Of a DNA stretch of 35,173 bases, positions 7,647 through 15,519 are shown piece after piece. The translations under genes and the position numbers were made by a program. The stretch's first letter is position 1, and each line of letters opens with the position of its first letter. Source of the DNA: Prevotella sp. UBA2756 (lineage in GTDB: Bacteria > Bacteroidota > Bacteroidia > Bacteroidales > Bacteroidaceae); contig DEJE01000036.1 in NCBI GenBank assembly GCA_002353205.1, forward strand, positions 1-35,173, in the 5' to 3' direction. Under the pieces are notes generated by a model, which had not been told where the DNA came from, searched no databases, and saw only the letters and a list, made by a program, of their open reading frames with translations.

Positions 7647-7654
7647 CAAAAATA
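7647..7654 (-). promoter_or_regulatory. Promoter -7 box of the DUF2851 gene
   Basis: TATTTTTG on the minus strand matches TAnnTTTG and lies 22 bp before the ATG at 7624. The -33 region is TTTCG rather than a clean TTTG, so this promoter is weaker by sequence. Confidence 0.5.
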
Positions 7655-7698
7655 CGAATATTTTCAGAAATAGCGAAAGATAAATGAAAAAGGTGTAG

Positions 7699-7734
7699 AA
7701 AAAAACGGCCGACTCGCGGTGTGGAGTCGGCCGT
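7699..7734 (-). terminator. Terminator of the SusC-SusD operon
   Basis: A perfect 11-bp stem ACGGCCGACTC (7705-7715) / GAGTCGGCCGT (7724-7734) with an 8-nt loop. On the minus strand it is followed by a run of T (7699-7704). It lies 26 bp after the SusD stop and isolates the operon from DUF2851. Confidence 0.88.
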
Positions 7735-7759
7735 TGTTTCAAAAAGAGCAGGTCTCGCC

Positions 7760-9964
7760 TTATTCGGCAAACGGGTCGAATGTTCCTGCGGCGTTGCCGT
7801 TGTTATAGTCTTCCCAACCGATGGTCTGCGCCAGACCCTTGTTGGAGTTCTGTGCGCCGGAGCTTAATCCGAGGAAGTAGTACTTCGGACGGAAGTTCAT
7901 GTAGAGGTCGTTGTGCTGCGAGTCGCGGCCGTCGCCCTTACGCACCTTCACGACGAGGTTCTCCTGATACCATGCCTTCAGACTCTCGAGCTGGGGAGCC
8001 AGTTCCTGACGCAGGTCCACGCCGGCGGGCCTTACCGTTCCGGCCTTGATGAGCGGATCGCTGTCCCACTGTGTGCCGCCGACGCCGTACTGGTCGCCCA
8101 CGCGGAACTCGATGTTCTCGCGACGCTGTCCGTTGAACGGCTTGAATCCGAGCCATGTGCAGGTGTTGCCGCCCCATCCGGTGAGTGTCCACGATGCGGG
8201 AGCTCCCGGCACCTGAACGGCACCGCCGTCGAAGAGCATCCATCGGCGCATGTCGTCGAAGCGCTTACCCTCGTAGGCGAACTCTATCTGGCGCTCGTAG
8301 AGGATGGCGCTCATGCAGGCAGCCTGATCGCCGGAAAGATTTGTCTGCAGACCGAAGTTGTTGGCGGCGCTGTAGCCGGCGCGTGCACGGATCTTCTGCA
8401 GCTGCTCCACGGCGTAGCTCATGTCGCCGGCGCCGCAAGCCACCTCGGCAAGGTTGAGCAGCACCTCAGCATAACGGATCTCGATGAGGGGAGCGGCCGA
8501 GAAGAACGGGCCTGCACCCTTGCTGCCCAGGGGCTCATACATATAGAGCGAGCTGGGGTTGACGTCGAGGTCGTCGCTCTTCTTGCGCACGTAGACACCA
8601 GCCTTGCTGCCGAGCAGGTTGTCGGCGGCGTAGGAGTTGCCGCTCTCGGGGTTGCCCTGGTCGTTGAGGTCGGTGTACCACACGTAGTTCCACAGCACGT
8701 AGTTCTTGCCGTTATCATACGACGGGTTGTGCGAATCGCGCTGTGTGGGGTCGCCGGAGAAGGCCCAGCGGAAGCCGGGGAAGGCGAAAGTGCGGTAGAA
8801 ACGCGGGTCGCGGTTCATGAACGGATAGTCGGCCTCGTAGCTGTACTCCGATGTCTCGAGCTTCGTGTACGTTCCTGTTCCGGCGGGAATCTTTCCGTCG
8901 GCCATGGGGAACTGCTGGATGAGCATCAGACCGGCCGTCTTGCCGCCGCCACCGGTGTTGGCCGGACGGATGTCGCGCTCCCAACGGTTGTTCTTCTGGT
9001 TGTCAAGACCGTCGTCGCTGGCCACATTGTTGTGCAGAGTGACGAAGACAGCCTCGGGATTCTTGCCGCTGGTGAGGAACTGGCGTGCGAAGTCGGACCC
9101 GTTGATGTTGTTGCCGGCCGTGTAGAGACCGTAACCGCAGGCGTTGATGGTGCCGAGATCTTCCTTCATCTGGTTGTAGGCCTCGGTCCAGCGGCTCTGG
9201 TCGTTGGCGCGGTTGAAGAGCGGGCTGGCCCAAAGGAGCAGCACGCGGCCCTTCAGGGCGAGGGCTGTGCCTGTAGTCACGCGACCGTAGTCGCTGCCGC
9301 TCCATCCGCCACCGGTGGTATGGCTGCGCAGCATGTCGGCGGCGCGCTTCAGGTCTTCAAGGATGAATTCGATGCAGGCCTTGGCCGACGAGCGCGGTGT
9401 GAACGAATCGGCCACGGGCTCGAGCACTTCGGTCACAATGGGCACGCCACCGTACCATTTCACGAGGTTATAGTAGCACCATGCGCGGAAGAAATAGCAC
9501 TGTCCGAGGAAGAGCTGCTTCTGCTCGTCGCTGATGGTGCTGTTGGAGATGCCGTTGATGGCGTCGTTGATGTTGCGGATACGACCGTAGACGGCCTCCT
9601 GGATGTTGTTGTTCGATGCGAGGAAGAAGTCGGGAACGGCGTTGTTGGTGCCCGAAGAGGAAAGCTCAATCTCCGGATTGACGAAGTCGCTGAAGCCCGA
9701 ATACTCTTCGGTCGACTTGGCAGCGATGTCGGCATTGCCCATCGAGGGATATTTCCACGAGAGATCGCTGGCTGTGGGCAGACACCAGCTGTAGATGTCG
9801 TTGACGCGCCCGTTGCAGCCGCTGACGTAGTTGTAGGCGTCGGCGCTCACGTTGTCGTAGTTCTTTTTCTCCCAGAGGAAGTCGTCGCTGCACGATGTGA
9901 GGGCGAAGGCGGCCACCAGACCTAATCCAATGAATTTTATGTTGTTGTTCATATTGTCATTCAT
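7760..9964 (-). CDS. SusD/RagB family glycan-binding lipoprotein
   Basis: A 734-residue surface lipoprotein that forms the lid of a SusC transporter and binds the target glycan. The lipobox ALTSC gives acyl Cys25, followed by the usual SDDFL start. The family motif FRAWCYYNLVKWYGGVPIV lies near 160-178, in the TPR-containing part, and the C-terminal RagB region holds RYAEVLLNLAEVAC and ERQIEFAYEGKRFDDMRRW, both standard SusD landmarks. At 734 residues it is longer than the 500-600 of many SusD proteins, as is common for SusD partners of plant-pectin loci. The start at 9964 was kept, but ATG at 9952 is also possible. It sits 23 bp after SusC and is cotranscribed with it. The glycan is inferred from neighbours only. 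Confidence 0.95.
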   Translation of the reverse strand: MNDNMNNNIKFIGLGLVAAFALTSCSDDFLWEKKNYDNVSADAYNYVSGCNGRVNDIYSWCLPTASDLSWKYPSMGNADIAAKSTEEYSGFSDFVNPEIELSSSGTNNAVPDFFLASNNNIQEAVYGRIRNINDAINGISNSTISDEQKQLFLGQCYFFRAWCYYNLVKWYGGVPIVTEVLEPVADSFTPRSSAKACIEFILEDLKRAADMLRSHTTGGGWSGSDYGRVTTGTALALKGRVLLLWASPLFNRANDQSRWTEAYNQMKEDLGTINACGYGLYTAGNNINGSDFARQFLTSGKNPEAVFVTLHNNVASDDGLDNQKNNRWERDIRPANTGGGGKTAGLMLIQQFPMADGKIPAGTGTYTKLETSEYSYEADYPFMNRDPRFYRTFAFPGFRWAFSGDPTQRDSHNPSYDNGKNYVLWNYVWYTDLNDQGNPESGNSYAADNLLGSKAGVYVRKKSDDLDVNPSSLYMYEPLGSKGAGPFFSAAPLIEIRYAEVLLNLAEVACGAGDMSYAVEQLQKIRARAGYSAANNFGLQTNLSGDQAACMSAILYERQIEFAYEGKRFDDMRRWMLFDGGAVQVPGAPASWTLTGWGGNTCTWLGFKPFNGQRRENIEFRVGDQYGVGGTQWDSDPLIKAGTVRPAGVDLRQELAPQLESLKAWYQENLVVKVRKGDGRDSQHNDLYMNFRPKYYFLGLSSGAQNSNKGLAQTIGWEDYNNGNAAGTFDPFAE

Positions 9965-9987
9965 CTTTTATTGTTTCACGAATGTGT

Positions 9988-12900
9988 TTAGAAACTCAGG
10001 TTCACACCGACGGTCCACTTGCGCAGGTTCGGGTACGAACCGAAGGCTCCTGCCATGGGGTTGGTGAAGTGGTCGGGGTAGGGGTTGTAGAAGTTGATGA
10101 GGTTCTGGCCCGTCACGTTGATGCGGATGCCCTTGATGCCGGTGTTCTTCAGCCAGGCTGAGGGCAGGGCGTAGGCGATGGTCAGACGGCTCAGGCGCAC
10201 GCTGGCGTTGCTGATGCGCCAGAAGCTGGATGCGATGGCGTTGACGTTCTGGTAGGCGAGGTTCGGATATTCGGCCTCGCGGTTCTGAGCCATGACGAGA
10301 TTGCCGCTTCCGTCGTAGATGTCCTGATAGACATACATGTTGTCGGGATTCCAGAACGAAGGCATGTTGTAGAACTCCAGGTTCGAGTTCGACGCCACGC
10401 CGATGGCCTGAGCGGGCACTGTGGTGTAGCCACCCCAGCTGGCACCGAGCTGTGCCGTGACGGAAATGCCCTTCCAGTCGGCGCCGAGGTTCATCGTGAA
10501 GCCGTAGATGTTGCCGCGCTTGCCGAGCTGCACCTGGTCGTTGTCGCGGTCCACGACGCCGTCGGGGCCGAGATAGGTGCCGTCGGGCTGCTGCGGTCCG
10601 CGTACATCTTTATAGATGAGCATACCGGGGCGCACCTTGTCCTTGGTCATGCCGAGATAGCTGGTGATGTTATACTGTGCGAAATACTCCTCGATGTCCT
10701 GGAACGAGCGGAACATACCGATGCACTGCAGTCCCCACAATCCGAGATCGGTGCGGCTGCCGGGCGTCATCTGGCGGTAGAGATACTCTGTGGGCCAGTC
10801 CATCACCTTCACCTTGTTGTCGCTCATGCCGGTGTTGATGCCGATGCGGTACTTGAAGTCCTTGCCGATCTTGTCGCGCCAGGTGAGCGAAAGCTCCCAT
10901 CCCCAGTTGTCCATTTCGCCGAGGTTGGTCGAAGCCGACTGCGAACCGACGGTGCCGGGCACGTCTTCCTTCAGGTTCATCAGCATCTCGCGGTTACGCT
11001 CGTAGTAGTAGTCGAAGCCGATGTTCAGACGGCTGTGCAGCACCTGCAGGTCGAAACCGGCGTTGAACTTATACGACTTGTCCCAGTGGACCATGACGTT
11101 CACGGCCGAGTTGTTCTTGTTGATGGTGATGCGGCTGCCCGAGTCGTTGCCGAGGCCTTCGCCGAACACCGTTCCCTTGTTGGCATCGGTGGCGTAGACC
11201 TGCATCCACTGCCAGGGAGCCAGGTTGTCACGACCGGTGAGACCGTAGCTGGCGCGGATCTTCAGGAAGTCGACCCAGCTCATGGCCTTGCTGTTCTGGA
11301 ACCAAGGCTCCTCGCTGATCACCCAACCGGCGGAGACGGCGGGGAAGGTGCCCCAGCCGTATTTCTTCGAGAACTTGGTGGAAGCGTCGGAACGGAGCAG
11401 GAACTCCAGCAGGTAGCGGTTGGCGTAGGCGTAGTTGATGCGTCCGATGTACGACATCGTGCCGCTCTCCGAGCGACGGAACTGTGCATCCTCTTCGCTG
11501 CCGTCCTTCACCGAGTTGTCCTGACCGGTGGTGAACTCCAGGGGCTTCGTCTTGCTGGCGTAGGTCAGCTCGCTCTCGGCCTCCGAGCGCTCGATGGAGA
11601 AGAGTCCGTTGACGTGGTGCTGTCCGAAGTCGCGGGCATACTGCACGGTGAAGTTCATCTGGTAGTTGTCCGTGCGGATCATCTGGCGGCTGAGGATGTC
11701 GCCGTTGTTCAGCGTCAGAGCGTTGAAGTTGGCGAAGTTCAGGTAGTCGAACGAGCTGTCGTCGCCCGCTGTCGGGGTGTACATGTGCTCACCGCTGCCG
11801 TAGCGACGCGTCATCTGGTAGAGCGTGTAGCTCGAACCGTACTGGTTGTTCTTGTCGGTGTTGATGCTCTTCGAGTAGGCGAAGCTGAGCTTCAGGCCCT
11901 TCAGGATGTTGCTCCACCCGAAGTCGTAGTTCAGACCGGCGTTGATGCTCGTGTTTGAAGTCATCGTGCGGGTGTAGTCGCCGTTGTCCTGCAGCACGCG
12001 GAACGAGTAGTTCTGGTTCTGCACGCGGGCGCCGTTGCTCGGTCCGTAGGTGGGAATGTAGTATCCGTTCACCTCTTCGGGGATATAGCGCGGGCGTGTG
12101 AGCATCAGGTTGTAGTCCTTTTCGTCGCTCGTGCCGCCCACCTTCAGCATGGGTTTGTTCTTCTTGCCGTAGTCGCCGCTCACGGTGAGGTTGGCCGAGA
12201 GCCACTTGCTGATCTTCACGTCGATACCGGCGCGGTAGTTCCAGCGGTTGTAGTCCAGCTTGCCGAGGTTACCGTCCTGGTCGAAGTAGGAGATGCCGCC
12301 GAAGTAGCTCACGTTGTCCGAAGCTCCGCTGACGTTCACCGAGTGGCGCATCGTCGAACCGGTCTCCCAGTACTTGTCGAGCAGGTCGTAGTTGAGCGCC
12401 TTCATGGCCTCCAGCTCGTCGGCCTGGAAGAGGGCTGTCTTCTTGTTGAGCGACGTATTGGTCGGGTCGGCAGCCGTGATGGCGTTGTACAGACGGCCGT
12501 AGTCGTAAGAGCTGAGCATCTTCGGGCGTGCCACCTCGTCGGTGAAACCGAACTGTCCGCTGTAGGAGATCGACGGCTTGCCCATCTTACCCTTCTTCGT
12601 CGTGACGAGGATGACACCGTTGGCAGCGCGGGCACCGTAGACGGCAGCCGAAGCATCCTTCAACACGGAGATACTCTCCACCTCAGAGGGGTCGAGGTTG
12701 TTGAAAGCTTCGGCTCCCAGGTTCTGGTAGGAGTTGCCCACCTTCACGTCGTTCGGGTAGATATAGCCGTCGATGACGAACAGGGGCTGCTGGGCTGTGG
12801 AGCCTACGTCGCCCAGCGAGTTCGTGTCGCGGATGCTCAGACGGGCGTTCTCACCCGGACGGGCATCACCGCCGCTCACTCCCAGACCGTTCACCAGGCC

Positions 12901-13314
12901 GCCCAGCGTGGAAGCCAGGCCGCCGGCTGCCAGGTCTTGGATCTCGTCCACGGGCACGGTGGCCACCGAACCCGTCAGGTGGGCCTTCTTCTGAGTGCCG
13001 TAACCCACGACGACCACTTCTTCGAGCGTCGAGTTGTCTTCTTCCAGCTGCACGCGGCCGCCAGTGGTGACGACGTCTTTGTAGCCGATATACGAGATGA
13101 CGACCTTGCCGTTCTTCGGAACGTCAAGCTTGTAGTTTCCGTCCAGGTCGGTGACCGTGGCGACATTGGTGCCTTCCACCTTCACCGTGGCGCCAATCAC
13201 GGGCTCGCCCGTTTCGTCGACGACCGATCCCTGCTGCGTCTTGTTCTGTGCCAGTGCGGGCAATGCCATGAGCAGTCCGAGGCACAAGCTGATGATATAT
13301 TTTCTATATTTCAT
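9988..13314 (-). CDS. SusC/RagA family TonB-linked outer membrane transporter
   Basis: A 1108-residue TonB-dependent outer membrane channel that imports oligosaccharides with SusD. Order: signal peptide ending ALPALAQ (about 22), a carboxypeptidase-regulatory-like domain (about 27-100, DETGEPVIGATVKVEGT), the TonB-box-like stretch LEEVVVVGYGTQKK, the plug domain (LFVIDGYIY, VESISVLKDASAAVYGARAANGVILVTTKKG), then a beta-barrel ending RKWTVGVNLSF with the C-terminal aromatic residue. There is no N-terminal STN domain, so it should not signal through an ECF sigma/anti-sigma pair. Length is typical. It starts 67 bp after the DUF5123-like lipoprotein. Confidence 0.97.
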   Translation of the reverse strand: MKYRKYIISLCLGLLMALPALAQNKTQQGSVVDETGEPVIGATVKVEGTNVATVTDLDGNYKLDVPKNGKVVISYIGYKDVVTTGGRVQLEEDNSTLEEVVVVGYGTQKKAHLTGSVATVPVDEIQDLAAGGLASTLGGLVNGLGVSGGDARPGENARLSIRDTNSLGDVGSTAQQPLFVIDGYIYPNDVKVGNSYQNLGAEAFNNLDPSEVESISVLKDASAAVYGARAANGVILVTTKKGKMGKPSISYSGQFGFTDEVARPKMLSSYDYGRLYNAITAADPTNTSLNKKTALFQADELEAMKALNYDLLDKYWETGSTMRHSVNVSGASDNVSYFGGISYFDQDGNLGKLDYNRWNYRAGIDVKISKWLSANLTVSGDYGKKNKPMLKVGGTSDEKDYNLMLTRPRYIPEEVNGYYIPTYGPSNGARVQNQNYSFRVLQDNGDYTRTMTSNTSINAGLNYDFGWSNILKGLKLSFAYSKSINTDKNNQYGSSYTLYQMTRRYGSGEHMYTPTAGDDSSFDYLNFANFNALTLNNGDILSRQMIRTDNYQMNFTVQYARDFGQHHVNGLFSIERSEAESELTYASKTKPLEFTTGQDNSVKDGSEEDAQFRRSESGTMSYIGRINYAYANRYLLEFLLRSDASTKFSKKYGWGTFPAVSAGWVISEEPWFQNSKAMSWVDFLKIRASYGLTGRDNLAPWQWMQVYATDANKGTVFGEGLGNDSGSRITINKNNSAVNVMVHWDKSYKFNAGFDLQVLHSRLNIGFDYYYERNREMLMNLKEDVPGTVGSQSASTNLGEMDNWGWELSLTWRDKIGKDFKYRIGINTGMSDNKVKVMDWPTEYLYRQMTPGSRTDLGLWGLQCIGMFRSFQDIEEYFAQYNITSYLGMTKDKVRPGMLIYKDVRGPQQPDGTYLGPDGVVDRDNDQVQLGKRGNIYGFTMNLGADWKGISVTAQLGASWGGYTTVPAQAIGVASNSNLEFYNMPSFWNPDNMYVYQDIYDGSGNLVMAQNREAEYPNLAYQNVNAIASSFWRISNASVRLSRLTIAYALPSAWLKNTGIKGIRINVTGQNLINFYNPYPDHFTNPMAGAFGSYPNLRKWTVGVNLSF

Positions 13315-13381
13315 ATCCTTTTTTGTTCAATAATGCCAAGCAATCTGTTTTCATTCTTCTATCACTGTGGTTCCGACGGCC

Positions 13382-14872
13382 TCAGGGCAGCCAGCGCGGG
13401 TCGCCCGTGCGGCGGCTCAGCTGCGTGGCTCCGCCGATGTGGAAGTCGCCGCCGTTGGGGTTGGCAAACTGGGGGTCTTCCTCGATCTGCGTGCCCGAGG
13501 TGTCGTACTCGCCCACGTTGTCGAACGTGCCGTCGGCCTGCATGTAGGTGTTGTTGGCAAACTTGGCCGTGGGCTGGTTGCTCTTACCGTGGAGGAAGCG
13601 GCGCGGCACGCCGCCGCCCTGGCTGCAGGCGTAGAAGATGCAGTCGGTGAGTGTCCAGTAGGAGTCGGTCTTGCCGTTCATGCCGTTGTAGTTGCCCCAC
13701 TGTCCGCCGTTCCATCCCAGACGGTAGAACGTGCAGTTCTTGTAGGTGACGCTGTTGCCGGGACCGCCCTTGTCGGCACCCATGTTGATGTCCTTGGCGC
13801 GGTACATGCCGGCCTGGTAGAAGTATTTCACGTCGCCCTCGGCCTGTCGGTTGAAGAAGGTGCTGTTGCTGATGGTCAGATCGTTGATGTGTCCGCCCTT
13901 GTTGGTCCAGATCACGGCGCCGCTGTTCGAGGCGGGAGGCGTCATCTCGACCACGCAGTTGTCGATGAGGAACTGCACGGCAGCCACTTTCTGGTCCTTG
14001 CGGTTGTCCCAGAAGAAATAGCCGTTCACGTTGTCGAACGTGCAGTTCACGATGGTCACGTTGCCGCCGAAGATGACGAACTCGGTGGCAGCGTCGCGGG
14101 CAGCCGTGGGTGCCTTGCTGAAGCCGAACACGCCGTTGTTGGCAGCCATGCCCGAGCAGTCGAACTTCAGGTATTTGGCACCGAAGGGAGCTGCGAAGTT
14201 GATGCACGATGCCTCGGTGGTGTAGTTGATGGTGGCGGGCGATGTCTTGCTGTTCGAGCGCAGCGTCACCCAGTGGCCGTCGAAGTCGAGCTCGCCGCTC
14301 ACGGTGTAGGTGCTGCCGGCCTCGAGGTCGTAGTTCAGGTTGCTGCCGACGGCCTCGTCGGGAACGGGGTTGGCGGCGAACCATTCGTTCAGGTCAGCGC
14401 CTGCCGGAATGGTCTTGTAGGTGGCGGTGAACGTCGAGATGTGGAGCTCGGTGGCCTCGGCAGCCTCGCTGTTGTTGGCCGACGGCTTGCCCATGGTCTT
14501 GATGCGCGCCACATAGTTCATGTCCTCCTCGCGCTTCACGGTCACCGAACAGCCGTCGATGAGCGAGTCTTTCACGATCGGGGCGTCCATCGCACCGGCA
14601 TCGAAGAAGGAGAACAGGTAGCCGCCCGCTCCTGCCACCACGGGCCACGTGATGGTCTGCGACTTGCCGTCGGCACTGGGCGTGACGGTGATCTGGTCGG
14701 CCTGCGGCGACGTCAGCGCAACGCCAGAGACGTTGCTCACGAAGCGTTCGCCATCGTCGTAGCCATCTTGCGCACACGAGGTGAGCATCAGCGCCGTTGC
14801 ACAGAGCATCAGGCTGCCCTTGCACAGTCGTGACACGAAGCGGCTCTCTCTGGAAAACTGGTTTTCAATCAT
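13382..14872 (-). CDS. Surface lipoprotein with fibronectin-III-like and DUF5123/DUF4957-like beta-helix domains
   Basis: A 496-residue lipoprotein (lipobox MLTSC, Cys33), probably surface-exposed. After the anchor comes an FN3-like segment (about 45-135: VSGVALTSPQADQITVTPS, ITWPVVAGAGGYLFSF, YVARIKTM), then a region of repeated short strands with N and S ladders (FGGNVTIVNCTFDNVNGYFF, DLTISNSTFFNR, SVTYKNCTFYRLGW, WTLTDCIFYAC) typical of right-handed parallel beta-helices of the DUF4957/DUF5123 group. It ends with EEDPQFANPNGGDFHIGG, a family landmark. Such proteins are found in pectin utilization loci and are thought to bind or process glycan, but no catalytic residues are evident. It precedes SusC, whereas it more often follows SusD. 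No canonical promoter was seen upstream. Confidence 0.85.
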   Translation of the reverse strand: MIENQFSRESRFVSRLCKGSLMLCATALMLTSCAQDGYDDGERFVSNVSGVALTSPQADQITVTPSADGKSQTITWPVVAGAGGYLFSFFDAGAMDAPIVKDSLIDGCSVTVKREEDMNYVARIKTMGKPSANNSEAAEATELHISTFTATYKTIPAGADLNEWFAANPVPDEAVGSNLNYDLEAGSTYTVSGELDFDGHWVTLRSNSKTSPATINYTTEASCINFAAPFGAKYLKFDCSGMAANNGVFGFSKAPTAARDAATEFVIFGGNVTIVNCTFDNVNGYFFWDNRKDQKVAAVQFLIDNCVVEMTPPASNSGAVIWTNKGGHINDLTISNSTFFNRQAEGDVKYFYQAGMYRAKDINMGADKGGPGNSVTYKNCTFYRLGWNGGQWGNYNGMNGKTDSYWTLTDCIFYACSQGGGVPRRFLHGKSNQPTAKFANNTYMQADGTFDNVGEYDTSGTQIEEDPQFANPNGGDFHIGGATQLSRRTGDPRWLP

Positions 14873-15113
14873 AGATGAGTTTGGTTATTAAGTTATACAT
14901 GTATTCCTAATTATATATAAGGACGCGACGCCCTTGCACTTGTAACCAGCAGCCGCGGTTTTTTTGATTAAAGCGGTCTTGGAAACCTTCTGTTTTGTAA
15001 ATATTCTTAACCGAAAAATCGTGTATGGATTTTCTTTCATTCTGGGAAGACGAACGCTTCTGATTTGCCAAAAAATCCATTCAAAATCGAGGAAAAATCG
15101 AGCCCGTTTTTCA

Positions 15114-15215
15114 AAATGCGTCATTTTACACTCCGAAATGAGCCATTTTGCTCGCTGAAATGGCGCATTCTGCACGCCGAAATGAGCCATTTTGGAGTGT
15201 AAAATGATGCATTCT
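15114..15215. repeat. Five palindromic units AAATGNNNCATTYT at exact 22-bp spacing
   Basis: Units begin at 15114, 15136, 15158, 15180 and 15202. Each is AAATG-N3-CATT(T/C)T, itself a near-palindrome. The outer parts are also inverted copies of each other: CATTTTACACTCC at 15122-15134 pairs with GGAGTGTAAAATG at 15194-15206. It lies about 240-345 bp before the DUF5123 start. The spacing is about two helical turns. Confidence 0.9.
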
Positions 15216-15257
15216 GGAAACCCCGAAATTGTAAAGAAAAGACAAGTGCTTCGTTTT

Positions 15258-15291
15258 CAGACGTTTGCAAATCGTCTGAGAATCGCTCAGA
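15258..15291. other. Two overlapping, mutually exclusive hairpins
   Basis: CAGACG (15258-15263) pairs with CGTCTG (15273-15278), while TCTGAG (15275-15280) pairs with CTCAGA (15286-15291). The two stems share bases 15275-15278, so only one can form at a time. No T-run follows. Role unknown. Confidence 0.5.
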
Positions 15292-15405
15292 TGCGGCCGT
15301 GGGATTTTAATTTCAGAATAACGCAGCCACAGAGCGTCAAAACGAAGATTTTGTCAGCATTTTTCACACCACACCCACCCGCTTTTCGTCCGACGTCGGC
15401 GCACG

Positions 15406-15441
15406 AAAAAAGGCAGGCAACCCACGGATAGGCGCCTGCCT
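15406..15441 (-). terminator. Second tandem terminator after the secreted modular protein
   Basis: The stem AGGCAGGC (15411-15418) / GCCTGCCT (15434-15441) is followed on the minus strand by a T-run (15406-15411). It repeats the outer arms of the first terminator, including the shared GCACGAAAAAA flank. Confidence 0.75.
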
Positions 15442-15448
15442 GAGCACG

Positions 15449-15482
15449 AAAAAAAGCAGGGTCCCCGCACGGGGACACCTGC
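15449..15482 (-). terminator. First terminator after the secreted modular protein
   Basis: On the minus strand GCAGG-T-GTCCCC, loop GTGC, GGGGAC-CCTGC forms a long GC stem (15456-15482) and is followed by seven T (15449-15455). It lies 38 bp after the stop of the upstream gene at 15520. Confidence 0.88.
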
Positions 15483-15519
15483 CTCATCACATTATTGCTA
15501 ACATTAAAATGAAAGGTTC

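Larger units (their letters stand above)
14873..15519. other. Non-coding region between the SusC operon and the secreted modular protein
   Basis: This 647-bp stretch has no convincing gene. It holds, from low to high coordinates: about 240 bp of AT-rich leader of the DUF5123 gene with no TAnnTTTG box on the minus strand; a five-unit 22-bp palindrome array (15114-15215); two overlapping hairpins (15258-15291); about 110 bp without visible structure; and two tandem terminators (15406-15482). A 100-codon minus-strand frame across the array was rejected as coding. Confidence 0.8.

Noticed and set aside
7913..9925. 670-codon plus-strand frame opposite SusD
   Set aside because: It lies fully antisense to a clear SusD gene, has Val/Ala/Leu-rich low-information sequence with no domain, and is the usual shadow of GC-rich coding DNA.
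14888..15190. 100-codon minus-strand frame across the 22-bp repeats
   Set aside because: The repeat unit is not a multiple of 3, the frame has no family resemblance, and the only structure is the DNA palindrome array.
15114..15215. CRISPR-like array
   Set aside because: Units are contiguous 22-bp variants with no unique spacers of regular length between constant repeats, and no cas gene is in the window.
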